A DNA stretch of 30,436 nt from an uncultured Lachnospiraceae bacterium (GCA_910588655.1 CAJUPJ010000040.1:1-30436), one strand, 5' to 3'. Counted from the stretch's first letter, positions 6,637 to 15,536 are shown. Program-made: numbers and translations. The notes: a model not told the origin generated them from the letters alone.

Positions 6637-9210
6637 TTAATTTTGAAGCAATAATTTATCCACATTTTCTTTTAATTCTGCATTTAACATGATATACCTT
6701 TTATATTTTGCCTGTATATGATTGATTTCCTTCTTTTTTGCCCCTACAGTTTTTCCAATTGTATCTATATCTTCAATTGTAAGTTCTCCAAATACTTCTG
6801 CCAATTCAATATTAGAAAAATATAATTGTGAATAAAAATTATAGTTATAGAAATGCCTAAATTTAAATTTAAGCATTTCTGTTTGTTCATTTAAATCACC
6901 ACGTTTATTATTTTGATTAAAAAATTCTTCTACTTCAGTATATATTTCCAAAAACGCTTTAATACATTCAAATATTGCAATATCCTTATATTTATCAATA
7001 ATATTATTTCTATAAATATCATTAGAATTTATAACATTAATAATAAATATCTGATTATGAATTTTTGAGATACTACTTACACAAAATTTCACATTATTGA
7101 CTATAAAATCAACAAATTGTTTTTTATATAATTCATCATCTATTACTTGCATACATAAAATAAGCATATTAAATACATTGATTCTCTCATTTCTATCATA
7201 AAATGATTCATTCAGTTTTTCAAAAAGAAATTCAACAATTGCCTGGTACTTATTCTCGTTTTTCTGTTTAAACATGGCAAGCGTTAATTCAAATATTTCT
7301 GAATCTACATCAAACATTTTCCATGCATTGTATATATTTTCGACATCTGACATTCTTGTAAAGATATACTGTGAATAAAAATATTCAAAAAAGGAACGAT
7401 GGAAAAACTTAAAACAATCTTCACCAGATGCTGGAACAAATAATTCAGTCCTATCAGAACAAAATATTAAAAATTGTTCAATTGCTAATTCAGTTTGATT
7501 TTCTGAAACATATTTAGTTTTATAAATTTGAGTTAGTCTTTCTATTATTTTGTCCTTACTCACATCACTATTATTAGGCAGGCAAAGATTTGCTAACTCC
7601 ATAAATGTATTATCTTTCATTATTGTTGAAATAAGATTCCAATCATATTTTTCTTGTGATTTTTCTTTTTCTCTCTTATTTGAAATGTATTCAAAACATT
7701 TTTGGTATAGCTCTAATTTGTTTTCTGGTAACTCTCTTTCTGCCTTGTATATATTTATCAAAAGAGACAAAACTAAAAAACTATTTAAAAACCTCTTTTC
7801 AACTAACACCTGTGTTTGTTTCAAAAAAGCTTCTCTATCACTTTTGTCAAATTTACCCAGTTTTATAATATTATCAACATAAACTTGTATTTGTGTTCCA
7901 TTTAATGGTTCTATTTCAAACACTTCAATATCCTTTTCTGGCAAAAAACCTCTTGCTCTTGATGTAATACACACTTTATTATTTAAATTTTGATTCTTGA
8001 AATAATTAATTACATGGCTATGCAAGTCCTGTCTTTTATCTTTATCCACTTCATCTAAAGCGTCAAGTAATATAATGCACCTGCCTCTCTTTAAATAATA
8101 ATTTATTAAATCTGCAGATACTTTAGAATCTTCAATGAGTGTTTCCTTTTTCATACTATTCTGTAAAAAATCAATAACCGAAATTGCATTACTTTTATTA
8201 TTTACAAAAAAATTCTTTAATTCACCATAAATTACCATATACTCGTTAGAATCAATTAAATTTAATTTATCATACTCTACTATCAGTTTTTTCATAAATA
8301 ACGATTTTCCATAACCCGCCCCACCAGTAACATATACTATGTTGCCTCTTTCAAAAATATACTTCCAATCATCAAAATTTATTGGGTCATGTATATTTTC
8401 TTGAAACCCAATTCTATATTCTGAATCACTTTTTACCAATCTAAAAGGTATCCCATGTATATTCTCTTGTCTTTGAACAAGAAATGGAGGAACATAAAAG
8501 GCATTAATATTAAATTTATCTAATAAATATATATGAGCCATTTTATGATTATCTTTTAAAATTTTAGTATAGTATTCTTTTTCCTCTAAAAATTTATCAT
8601 TTTTATATACCACATCTGATTGAATACTTTGTTTTAAAATTGAAACAATTTCATTTAACTTTGATGTAACTCCATTTCCCAATAAATTAAGTTTTTTATT
8701 TATAAAATATACCATTATAGCTTCTTCTTGGCTTATTTGAGCCAAAATATAGTCGCTAATTAATACAAATATTTCCTCAAAGAAAGAAATTAATAACTCT
8801 TCTTTTGGTTTTGTCAATACACCAGAATTTGTATATTGTTCCTTAAGATTATCTGCTAAAAAAGTAATGATATCCAATTCCTCCAAATCTTTATTTTTTA
8901 TACTTTTATTTTTTATTTTTCTAGATAAAACCCCATCTGAAAATTTATTTTCTAATTTTCCAGTAATAACATATGTAGTATAATTATTTATAGTATCGAA
9001 AATTAATGGACTTTTTATGAAATTTGAGAGTATTCCTGAATCACATAGAACTTCATATTTATTATCTAGATGTTCAGAAACATATTTTTCTACAGTTTTT
9101 CTTTCAAAATTAACTTTCTTGGGTTTTAACCGCCCCAACTCATATTTTCCAATATCACAAATAACAGATGCTACTATACTATACAAAATACTATCAAATA
9201 TTGGATCCAT
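6637..9210 (-). CDS. NACHT/STAND NTPase, probable anti-phage
   Basis: This 857-residue protein has a central NACHT-type NTPase module. Walker A is GGAGYGKS (about 296-303), Walker B is IILLDALDE (about 379-387) with the LD-x-LDE form usual in NACHT proteins, and sensor 1 is ITSRARG (about 415-421). Residues 1-250 form a helical region with a hydrophobic start (SILYSIVASVI), and residues 430-857 are helical without clear LRR or TPR repeats. Bacterial NACHT proteins of this layout are known anti-phage sensors; that role is inferred here. The start at 9210 has GGGAGGA about 8 bases upstream. The gene is intact and more AT-rich than its neighbours, suggesting separate transfer. It has its own terminator and direct repeats upstream. 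Confidence 0.85.
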   Translation of the reverse strand: MDPIFDSILYSIVASVICDIGKYELGRLKPKKVNFERKTVEKYVSEHLDNKYEVLCDSGILSNFIKSPLIFDTINNYTTYVITGKLENKFSDGVLSRKIKNKSIKNKDLEELDIITFLADNLKEQYTNSGVLTKPKEELLISFFEEIFVLISDYILAQISQEEAIMVYFINKKLNLLGNGVTSKLNEIVSILKQSIQSDVVYKNDKFLEEKEYYTKILKDNHKMAHIYLLDKFNINAFYVPPFLVQRQENIHGIPFRLVKSDSEYRIGFQENIHDPINFDDWKYIFERGNIVYVTGGAGYGKSLFMKKLIVEYDKLNLIDSNEYMVIYGELKNFFVNNKSNAISVIDFLQNSMKKETLIEDSKVSADLINYYLKRGRCIILLDALDEVDKDKRQDLHSHVINYFKNQNLNNKVCITSRARGFLPEKDIEVFEIEPLNGTQIQVYVDNIIKLGKFDKSDREAFLKQTQVLVEKRFLNSFLVLSLLINIYKAERELPENKLELYQKCFEYISNKREKEKSQEKYDWNLISTIMKDNTFMELANLCLPNNSDVSKDKIIERLTQIYKTKYVSENQTELAIEQFLIFCSDRTELFVPASGEDCFKFFHRSFFEYFYSQYIFTRMSDVENIYNAWKMFDVDSEIFELTLAMFKQKNENKYQAIVEFLFEKLNESFYDRNERINVFNMLILCMQVIDDELYKKQFVDFIVNNVKFCVSSISKIHNQIFIINVINSNDIYRNNIIDKYKDIAIFECIKAFLEIYTEVEEFFNQNNKRGDLNEQTEMLKFKFRHFYNYNFYSQLYFSNIELAEVFGELTIEDIDTIGKTVGAKKKEINHIQAKYKRYIMLNAELKENVDKLLLQN

Positions 9211-9300
9211 TTGTTAATTCCTCCCTTTTTCCAATGTCTGTTATATCTCATCATATAGAGATTTCTATTCAATAACTTTCTTAATGTAGAGCAAAAGAAT

Positions 9301-9341
9301 ATACCTGCTTAAGTAGTAATTCTTATAATACCTCTTAAGTA
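9301..9341. promoter_or_regulatory. Direct repeats upstream of the NACHT gene
   Basis: ATACCTGCTTAAGTA (9301-9315) and ATACCTCTTAAGTA (9328-9341) are the same 14-base motif with one extra G, 27 bases apart. A minus-strand TATTAT (9325-9330), a possible -10 box, lies between and touches the second copy; no good -35 box is seen. The layout suits a repressor or activator site about 90-130 bases before the NACHT start. Confidence 0.5.
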
Positions 9342-9792
9342 TACATGAAAAAACTATAATTATCAATAAAAATTATTTTATTAAACTTTTTACTTAATCA
9401 ATGTGTATACTTTTTATATGGTATAATATGTAATTAATAAATAACATTTGGAAAGGAATATACATTTTATTTCAATTATTTATACTTAATTCTTGATGGT
9501 TTTATTTAATAGTATTTTTTATTTATTATATACTATTATTTTAAATACTTTTACTGAAAAAATTTATCTTCTTTTCTAAAATATTTAGATATAAAAAGAA
9601 GGGGCAGCACTGGTCAACCATCCATTTTCTAGAATAGTATTAGATACAGCCTTGCTAATTTTATTTTTGTATCAGATATTTTGAATTACCAATTTTTTCA
9701 TACATTCCGTATTTCGTTTTATAATACAAATTCTATTCTTTGAAGCTTTTTATATCAGAAATTGTTGCAACAAGTGTCTAGTTACTTAATAC
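9342..9792. other. AT-rich gap with weak plus-strand signals
   Basis: This stretch holds a plus-strand TATAAT (9422-9427) and GGAAAGGA near 9452, but no ATG at the right distance. A 27-codon hydrophobic frame at 9496-9579 (plus) lacks an RBS and is not called. A short minus-strand frame around 9600-9690 ends ENGWLTSAAPSFYI and may be a gene remnant. No intact gene is visible. Confidence 0.45.
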
Positions 9793-10077
9793 TTATTTCA
9801 ATTTCAGCCATGTCCAAACGGTTTCCATTTTCCAACGTATAATGCCATTAAAAATATTCTGCCAGCAGGCTTTTTCTAATGGAAATGTTTTATATAACCA
9901 AGCAGCCATATGGATATTAATTTTGTCAGTTACAAGAGTTATTTTCTCGGCCATTAGGTACAGGAAACCAAAAATATATTCTAAAACCTGAATAAGAGTT
10001 ACGGCTGTCTTTGTTTTTGTAACAATTATACAGTAATCCTTGCTACCCTTTTTATCAACACTCCTAATTATTGTATT
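9793..10077 (-). pseudogene. Open frame without start, likely gene remnant
   Basis: A 94-codon frame with no internal stop ends at TAA 9793-9795. It includes DYCIIVTKTKTAVTLIQVL and later HMAAWLYKTFP and WKMETVWTWLKLK. The only ATG in good position (9954) has no RBS, and the frame opens after a TGA without a start codon. In DNA this AT-rich, 94 codons without a stop is suggestive of former coding sequence. No family is recognised. Confidence 0.3.
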
Positions 10078-10091
10078 TCATCACTCATTGG

Positions 10092-10121
10092 ATATATATA
10101 TATAGAGAGAGAGAGAGAGAA
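10092..10121. repeat. Compound (AT)n-(AG)n microsatellite
   Basis: A run of alternating A and T (10092-10104) changes directly into about nine AG units (10104-10121). It lies in a non-coding gap and is likely to vary in length. Confidence 0.8.
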
Positions 10122-10165
10122 ATGTGTTAATTTATAAAAATATAAACTGTTCAAATGCACATAAA

Positions 10166-10189
10166 AAGAGTAGTTTAATACTACCCTTC
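10166..10189 (-). terminator. Intrinsic terminator after the interrupted gene
   Basis: On the minus strand, AGGGTAGT and ACTACTCT form a stem of about 8 base pairs with one wobble and a 5-base loop, followed by TTTTT. It lies 12 bases after the TAA at 10201, that is after the second stop codon of the gene above it, not after the internal TAG at 10486. Confidence 0.7.
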
Positions 10190-10200
10190 TATTAACCTGA

Positions 10201-11319
10201 TTAGTAAACCTGTTCTACAAACTGGCGTGTAATGCAGTTTTTATCCCTGTTGTAATAAACCACAAGTATACCCCACAGACCTGCAGCAACTTTCACGGTT
10301 TCTGTATATTTGTAACCTTCAACACACAAAAGTCCAACAGGGTCTTCATCTGATGTCAGAATTATCCCATTAGGAGCACCTGCTGCCCTGCGGTTCCATT
10401 TTTCTAAACACTCTGTAACAAACCTGCCATAATAATAAAAATTAGATGCATGGTTGTGCTGTGTAATAACAGAATTATTAGCAGCCTAGAGTTCTTCCAT
10501 TGAACATTCATACTGGTGTAAGCTGCTGCCATTATCCAGAGTATAGTAGTTTGCATAAGCATCAGAAGTACACATTGAAATAAGTTTTTTTTCAGTAACG
10601 GGGTACAAAACAGCAAGCATACAATCCTGGTACAGTTTATTTATTTCATTGGTGAACAGACTTGCATAAATAATTTCCTGCCTATTAATGCTGAATAGAA
10701 GGGAAACACTGCTTACCGCATGGGCAATTACCGAAAACTCCTTGCAGTCTTCAAGCTGGATTTCTTTATTTTTAATATCTGTTAATTCCAGTTTCCAGCT
10801 CCCCAGACACTGTTTTGCCAGAGTACGGTCAATTATATGTATCTTTGTATAAGCATCTAGCAAACCATCCCAGATTTTACGTGTTTCTGCCAGCTCTTTA
10901 ATTGTAAACTGCACTGATGAATCCAGTACCTGGAGTCTGGTTAAACTTTCTTTATACTTTTCAAAAGCCACGTGTAAATCTCTCACCGTTTTATCCAGCC
11001 ACTTGTCAGTAAACACACCAGATTCTACATAATCAATCTGGAACTTGTGCATTGTATCCTCCAATGCATCAATATAGGTTTCACTAAATCCAGATACTTC
11101 CTTTAGAATCCATGTCTTGCGGAAATATCCTGTTAAAGTACCAGAATTAATCTGTCCATTCATAAATTTTTCTTTACAGATACTTAGTATATTCATAAAA
11201 GCACCCCTGAATACACTGTACTGCAAGCCTCCTTTCATGTAAATGGTTAATTTTCTGCCACACAGATAAGACTGGCTATCCAGATTAAACAAATTTTCAT
11301 CAATATGGATACCATACAA
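10201..11319 (-). pseudogene. Unknown gene interrupted by one in-frame TAG
   Basis: From ATG 11319 the frame reads 277 codons to TAG 10486-10488 and then continues in the same frame for 94 codons to TAA 10201. The extension looks coding: it contains SNFYYYGRFVTECLEKW, then GAPNGIILTSDEDPVGLL, then VVYYNRDKNCITRQFVEQVY. The only terminator lies after the second stop, so the unit was built for about 371 residues. The first part is mostly helical with Lys/Glu-rich segments and no membrane span. The start is uncertain: ATG 11319 has a weak CAGG, while an internal ATG near 11200 follows CAGGGG by 7 bases. I do not recognise the family. A nonsense mutation is most likely; readthrough or suppression is possible. 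Confidence 0.6.
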
Positions 11320-11383
11320 CCTGTAAAATAAGGCAACAACTAAAGCTATCTTTGTAATTGCCTTGACTATTAACAGCCAAAAT

Positions 11384-11410
11384 AAAAGAACTCCTTTCTG
11401 GAGTCCTTTT
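11384..11410. terminator. Bidirectional intrinsic terminator
   Basis: AAAAGAACTCC (11384-11394) pairs with GGAGTCCTTTT (11400-11410) with one mismatch and a 5-base loop. It lies about 150 bases after the Rpn-family gene. It strongly resembles the terminator at 6289-6315, including the TTTATTAACT that follows. Confidence 0.8.
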
Positions 11411-11557
11411 ATTAACTAATAATTTTACATATACCGGGTATAATACCAACACTGGTTTCTTAAACACACTATTATTAAAACCAGAAATTACAACACTGTA
11501 CTATCAATGCCTGTATACCCTGTTTTCTAAAAACTTCCACACTAAAGATTTCCCAGG

Positions 11558-12553
11558 CTACACATTATATTTTTCATAATATAACGACAGAAACTTTTCC
11601 GCATCTTCTCTGGTTAATGGATTAGTTTTTGTCTTCATAAGCCGTTCAATAATTTTTTCATCTGTATAACCATCCTCTATAAGAATATTAATTTTTCCAC
11701 GGATTTCTCCACGGATTTCTCCACGGGCTTCACCACGAGCTTCACCACGGGCTTCAAACATTTCTCTTACTGACATAAGCTCATCAACCTCCTCTTTAAT
11801 TTTTCTGGAATACTCATAATATGGATTAAACTGGCTGTTACTAACTTTATTCATAAACACAGACTGCAGATAACTTATTAAGTCATCCTGGTTTTTCTCA
11901 TATCTGAAATCTTCTGATAAGTATACCAGGCTCAGATGGATTAAATCTGCCTGCTTATTTAATCCAGCAATATCCGCCGTTTCTTTATTGCTATGGCCTG
12001 ACAGTTCCAATGTATATATTGAATTTTCCAAACCTTCTGGGATATTATTCAGCATAACCCATACTGAATATACAGGCTTTATCTGGTTATATGATTCTTT
12101 CCCCAGCCGTTCAATTTGTCTGCTGACCAGTCTGCAACAGTAATAAACACCCCGTTTAACAACAGGATATTCTGGTTCACTTTCACGCTGCATCTCTAAA
12201 TCAAAATAAAAACCAACACATATTACTTTTCCTCCTGGCAATGCACAGCTAACAAGCACATCATAATGTGTTACCATTTCACTGCCTTTTCCAAAATCCT
12301 CAGAATTATACACCTGTGGATTTACATCCACAGCGCTGTCTGTAGTAATTAGTTTTTCTATATCTTCTAATTCCAGGTTTTTGTATTCTGGGACAATATT
12401 TTTCAAAACAGGTGCAAGAAACACTTTATCTGAAAATAATTTTTTGAATGGCTTGTCATATGTATAATCAATGTCTTCTTTTTCTTCAGGTTTCCTCCCC
12501 GCAGCAGATGTACTGTCACCAAAAGCGGTTAACTGCTTAACTTTGCGCTCCAT
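11558..12553 (-). CDS. Rpn/PD-(D/E)XK nuclease family protein
   Basis: I chose ATG 12553 (MERKVKQL) because AAAGGAG lies 6 bases upstream. The 331-residue protein fits the Rpn family of recombination-promoting nucleases (PD-(D/E)XK fold). YTYDKPFKKLFSD (about 30-42) is the usual N-terminal motif. Asp in YDVLV (about 98) and the E-x-Q of FDLEMQ (about 120-122) are the likely metal site. VKRGVYYCCRLV (about 132-143) follows. Near residues 272-292 the sequence has tandem EARG/EIRG units, typical of the linker in this family, before a short C-terminal helical domain. It is complete and ends before its own terminator. A broken paralogue lies at 2997-3752. Members are mobile-element associated; DNA cutting here is inferred. 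Confidence 0.85.
   Translation of the reverse strand: MERKVKQLTAFGDSTSAAGRKPEEKEDIDYTYDKPFKKLFSDKVFLAPVLKNIVPEYKNLELEDIEKLITTDSAVDVNPQVYNSEDFGKGSEMVTHYDVLVSCALPGGKVICVGFYFDLEMQRESEPEYPVVKRGVYYCCRLVSRQIERLGKESYNQIKPVYSVWVMLNNIPEGLENSIYTLELSGHSNKETADIAGLNKQADLIHLSLVYLSEDFRYEKNQDDLISYLQSVFMNKVSNSQFNPYYEYSRKIKEEVDELMSVREMFEARGEARGEARGEIRGEIRGKINILIEDGYTDEKIIERLMKTKTNPLTREDAEKFLSLYYEKYNV
11692..11760. repeat. Tandem 12-base repeats in the Rpn gene
   Basis: About five imperfect 12-base units (TTCTCCACGGAT, CTTCACCACGGG and variants) encode the EARG/EIRG series on the minus strand. Unit length is a multiple of three, so gain or loss of units keeps the frame but changes linker length. Confidence 0.8.
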
Positions 12554-12653
12554 TAAGGTCTCCTTTTCTATAATATTTATTTTCTGCAACTAAATTACCA
12601 GTCCTGCCATATTTTATTATAACATTTTTCTTCTGGCATTGCTACATAAGAAT

Positions 12654-12928
12654 TTAATGCAAAAGCTCTTGTGGTAATCTTTGTATTCCCAGGGCAGCAT
12701 AACCGTCCTTCAGACCTCACCCCTCCAAAAAATATACTATCTGGAACAACTCCCTGCCAGAGGATGCCTGGATATATGTCCTTCCCTGTCCACCACAACA
12801 AATTTTATAAAATCATCTTTCTGGTAATTCCTGTCATTGTAACGCAGCTCAAAAGTTTTATTTCCCTCCAGTATATCATCTGCAAAAATATCCAAAATTT
12901 TTAACCTGTGTATAACATCATCCACCAT
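12654..12928 (-). pseudogene. Decayed DUF3850/ASCH-like small protein
   Basis: ATG 12928 has AGGAGG 8 bases upstream and starts MVDDVIHRLKILDIFADDIL, then GNKTFELRYNDRNYQKDD. This matches the DUF3850 pattern (H-x-L-K-I-L ... K-T-F-E-x-R-x-N-D-R). The frame then stops early, but another frame continues LFQIVYFLEG, a TGA, and GLKDGYAALGIQ, which is the usual C-terminal motif of the family. So one frameshift near 12785-12795 and one TGA have broken an approximately 90-residue gene. ASCH-like proteins are thought to bind RNA; the function here is unknown. Confidence 0.7.
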
Positions 12929-12966
12929 TAATATCCCCTCCTGAAATAAATCTGCCAGGCATACCT

Positions 12967-14069
12967 TTACTTATTACCAGTAAATTTCCCCGCAACATAC
13001 ATTTTCTGGAGATTATGCGCTTCTTTCAGCTCCCTGTTTGTTAAATCACAAAATGGCTGGATTGTATTGTCCTCCAGTATAAAATAGCAGTCCGGGCGTA
13101 ATAACCTGTTAGAAATAATACTTGTATTGTGGGAAGTAAAAATTATTTGTATATTTCTTTCTGCTGCCAGTTTCCGAATAACAGCCCTGGATAAAAACGT
13201 ATGGTAAAAAGCATCAAAACTATCAATAAAAACAAAGGAAAAATCTTTTCTCTGCACATACCAGAAATATAAAATGACAAGTGCTTCCATACCACTTGAT
13301 AATACTTCTTCAAAAGGAATTTCCTTGTTTCCCATCTTACAATAAATAGTTTTCCCTCCTGGTATATCCCTTTCAACAAGAGCAGTCTTTATGCCTGCTT
13401 CCTCAAGAAATCCCTCAAGACCTTTAACGCCATTATCAAGACCGCAAATAAAATTAAATATCCTTCTCTGCCAGAACTAAAAACAAGACCATCTGTCCCT
13501 TCTGTACTGCTAAAATGTACCATTTTATTTACAAACTCTATAAATTCAAGAAAAACCTGGCTGTCTGAATCTTCTGTATCCAGCATTGCATTAACATACC
13601 TGGCAAATGAAACCTGGCTATCCCACTTGCCTAAATCCAAAGGTTCTGTTACAGCCAGGCAGGTAAAAGCCTGCCCATTGCCAGTAGCAAGAACTTTTTT
13701 CCCATTAATCTTTACACATTCCTGTATTAAGCTTCCTGTTCCAGTTTTTTCATAAGAATATTCCAGGATATTCCTGCCAAATTTAAACTTATACATAAAA
13801 GACATATTACTGTCTTGTCCAGACAATCCAGGAAATAATAAACTGGGTGGGTATCTCTTTCCTACATCAGTTAAATGTGTAGTAATGTCCATTACAGCTA
13901 TCCCTAAATCCGTTTTGCCACAAGCATTATGCCCAATAATAACAGCATCCTTAATAACCCCATTATAAACTGCTTCTTTGTTAAATGCATAAGCTTCTGG
14001 CGTTTCTAATGAAAATACCAGCCATTCCCTAAAATTTCTGAAATTCCTGGTCTTAAATTCTGCAAGCAT
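12967..14069 (-). pseudogene. Frameshifted AAA15/OLD-like ATPase
   Basis: The start at ATG 14069 (MLAEFKTRNFRNFREW) has GAGGAG upstream. The N-terminal frame holds Walker A GHNACGKT (about 46-53) after a FRNFR segment, as in AAA15-type ATPases. Near 13460-13475 (TTTAATTTTATTT) the frame changes; the second frame reads CGLDNGVKGLEGFLEEAG, then the ABC-like signature LSSGMEAL, then FVFIDSFDAFYH (Walker B) and FTSHNTSII (H-loop). The pieces would give about 368 residues, normal for the family. In Walker B the usual catalytic Glu after Asp is Ser, which is odd even if the frame were restored. Such ATPases often work with nuclease partners in defence; no partner is seen here. Confidence 0.8.
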
Positions 14070-14150
14070 TGTATCTCTCTCCTCATTTACAGCTATCACA
14101 CACAAATAAGTTTCTTATGACACCAATAAATACTCCACTCCAGTTTTACA

Positions 14151-14420
14151 TTACCCATCTGTTTCCATAGCAGCCTCCCTGCAAACTTCCACTATATAAT
14201 TATCGATTTCTTCTGCTGTTACCCTTTCTGCAAAATATACATATTTTTTAGTAATAACAAGAATACTATTCATATACCGCCTAAAAAAGCCTGTTTCTCC
14301 TTCAGCACACTCATCACTAATAATAATGTTTCTAGCCTCTTGTTCTGTGACATTAAAAGCAAGACACTCATTACTTTCCCCATCACAAGATGATTTATAA
14401 ACCAGCCAGTTGTCATTCAT
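14151..14420 (-). CDS. Small acidic hypothetical protein, 89 residues
   Basis: ATG 14420 has AAGGGGG 8 bases upstream. The protein opens MNDNWLVYKSS, has an acidic Cys-containing turn (SDECAEGETGFF) and ends in a Glu-rich helix (EEIDNYIVEVCREAAMETDG). No signal or membrane segment is seen. Its upstream region is shared with the divergent plus-strand gene at 14495. It precedes the AAA15 remnant by about 80 bases and could have been co-transcribed with it. No family is recognised. Confidence 0.6.
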   Translation of the reverse strand: MNDNWLVYKSSCDGESNECLAFNVTEQEARNIIISDECAEGETGFFRRYMNSILVITKKYVYFAERVTAEEIDNYIVEVCREAAMETDG

Positions 14421-14433
14421 TTTAAATTCCCCC

Positions 14434-14462
14434 TTTACTTTCCAGCCTTCCTGTTCTATAAT
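14434..14462 (+). promoter_or_regulatory. Plus-strand sigma-A type promoter
   Basis: TTTACT (14434-14439) and a perfect TATAAT (14457-14462) are 17 bases apart. The start codon at 14495 is 33 bases after the -10 box. The site lies just upstream of the RBS of the divergent gene at 14420, so transcription of one may affect the other. Confidence 0.7.
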
Positions 14463-14494
14463 AAATACAATAAAAATGTAAGGAGGCGTATTTT

Positions 14495-14692
14495 ATGCAA
14501 TGTACATATTTGGGCCAAAACCTAGCAAAAACCGTAGTTTTTGGATTTCTAGGAGCTTCCCATAGTGGTGCCTGGAAATGTGTGGCACACAACAAAACTA
14601 AATTAACAAACCAGTATGTGGAACAAGTATGCAGAAAAAATAATGCACATAATTGTATGAACTGTAACTACCATCCTGTTAAAAATATTTAA
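14495..14692 (+). CDS. Small Cys-rich protein, only plus-strand gene
   Basis: A perfect AAGGAGG lies 8 bases before ATG 14495, and a good promoter lies just upstream, so this is a real gene despite 65 codons. Cysteines at positions 3, 29, 46, 54 and 57, with the last two as CMNC followed by NYHP, suggest a metal-binding peptide. A Gly/Phe/Ser-rich part (VFGFLGASHSGAW, about 15-27) could be a loop or a weak membrane contact. I do not recognise the family. Its opposite orientation makes it stand out from every neighbour. Confidence 0.7.
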   Translation: MQCTYLGQNLAKTVVFGFLGASHSGAWKCVAHNKTKLTNQYVEQVCRKNNAHNCMNCNYHPVKNI

Positions 14693-14752
14693 TTGCACTA
14701 AAAATAAACCCACTGGTATCCAGTCCACACATAATCCAATTTATTCTAGCCC

Positions 14753-15247
14753 CTAAAATAATTCTATAGTCCTGGGATTTACAGGGATTAAAGGGACACC
14801 ATTACTATCAGCATATTCAATACATCTTTTTGTCCCAGACGGACTGCCATCCCATACACAAATAAGTTTCCTTACCACACCAACAAGAGCTTCATTCCTT
14901 TTTTGAAGGGAATAACCAACATTTAGTGGACTTGAACAGACATAGTTTATTCTGTCAGCCTTATCTAATATATTTTTAAATAGGATTTGTGACTCCATTG
15001 GCCATTTACACGAATATTCCTTAAAGGGTAACATAGTTACAAGTTTTATATCATAGCCTTGTTCTTTTAATTCCAGTACAGACATGGCAAATACCTGGTC
15101 TGTTCCCAGAGCCATGCCAGTCACGCCAGCAGTTGCTTTTTCTTTTAAAAGAACCTTTTTAAACAACTCTTTCAGCTTTATCCACCTTGGCTCTGTGAGG
15201 TCATATCCATATAATTTTTCTGGTCTGTGCCCTGTAACCCCTATAAT
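14753..15247 (-). pseudogene. SLOG/YpsA-like (DUF1273) domain, no clear start
   Basis: The frame encodes an almost complete SLOG-type Rossmann domain: IIGVTGHRPEKLYGYDL, then GVTGMALGTDQVFA, then LPFKEYSCKWP, QKRNEALV and CVWDGSPSGTKRCI. These match the YpsA/DUF1273 family, whose members are proposed to bind nucleotides or nucleotide-derived ligands. The TGHRP motif begins right at the left end of the usable frame. Upstream the frame is open to TAG 15311-15313, but no ATG, GTG or TTG lies before TGHRP. It overlaps the gene at 15201-15536 in another frame. Either the start has been lost by a small deletion or frameshift, or an unusual start such as ATT 15247 (AAGAAAG nearby) is used. Confidence 0.7.
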
Positions 15248-15536
15248 TCTTTCTTGTGTATCTTCTGATGTTATACCAGTAAGCAGTATTATAACTTTGC
15301 CAGCATTTAACTAACTTTTCTGGGCTGCTTAGCAATTCCCATATAACATCATCATCCAGACTTTGAATAAATCCGTTTGTATTAAAAATTTCATTATGTA
15401 ATAAATTGTCTTTTATAAGACCTCTTGCTGTCCCGGCCGGGAATAACTTCCTGGCTTCACCAATACAATGATTTTCAAGAAAACCAGACAGTTCTTTTCT
15501 TTCACGCATATCTTGCATTAACTTTTTAAAATCCAT
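15201..15536 (-). CDS. Hypothetical protein overlapping SLOG frame
   Basis: ATG 15536 has GGAGGAG 9 bases upstream. The first 85 or so residues look like a real domain: MDFKKLMQDMRERKELSGFL, then CIGEARKLFPAGTARGLI, then FIQSLDDDVIWELLSSPEKL. The last part (YNIRRYTRKNYRGYRAQ) is basic and is an out-of-frame reading of the start of the SLOG domain, so the natural C-terminus has probably been lost or merged. I recall similar short proteins on gut Firmicute mobile elements but cannot name a family. Confidence 0.55.
   Translation of the reverse strand: MDFKKLMQDMRERKELSGFLENHCIGEARKLFPAGTARGLIKDNLLHNEIFNTNGFIQSLDDDVIWELLSSPEKLVKCWQSYNTAYWYNIRRYTRKNYRGYRAQTRKIIWI

Noticed and set aside
9496..9579. 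27-codon plus-strand hydrophobic peptide, possible type I toxin
   Set aside because: There is no RBS and the DNA is almost only A and T, where such a frame arises by chance.
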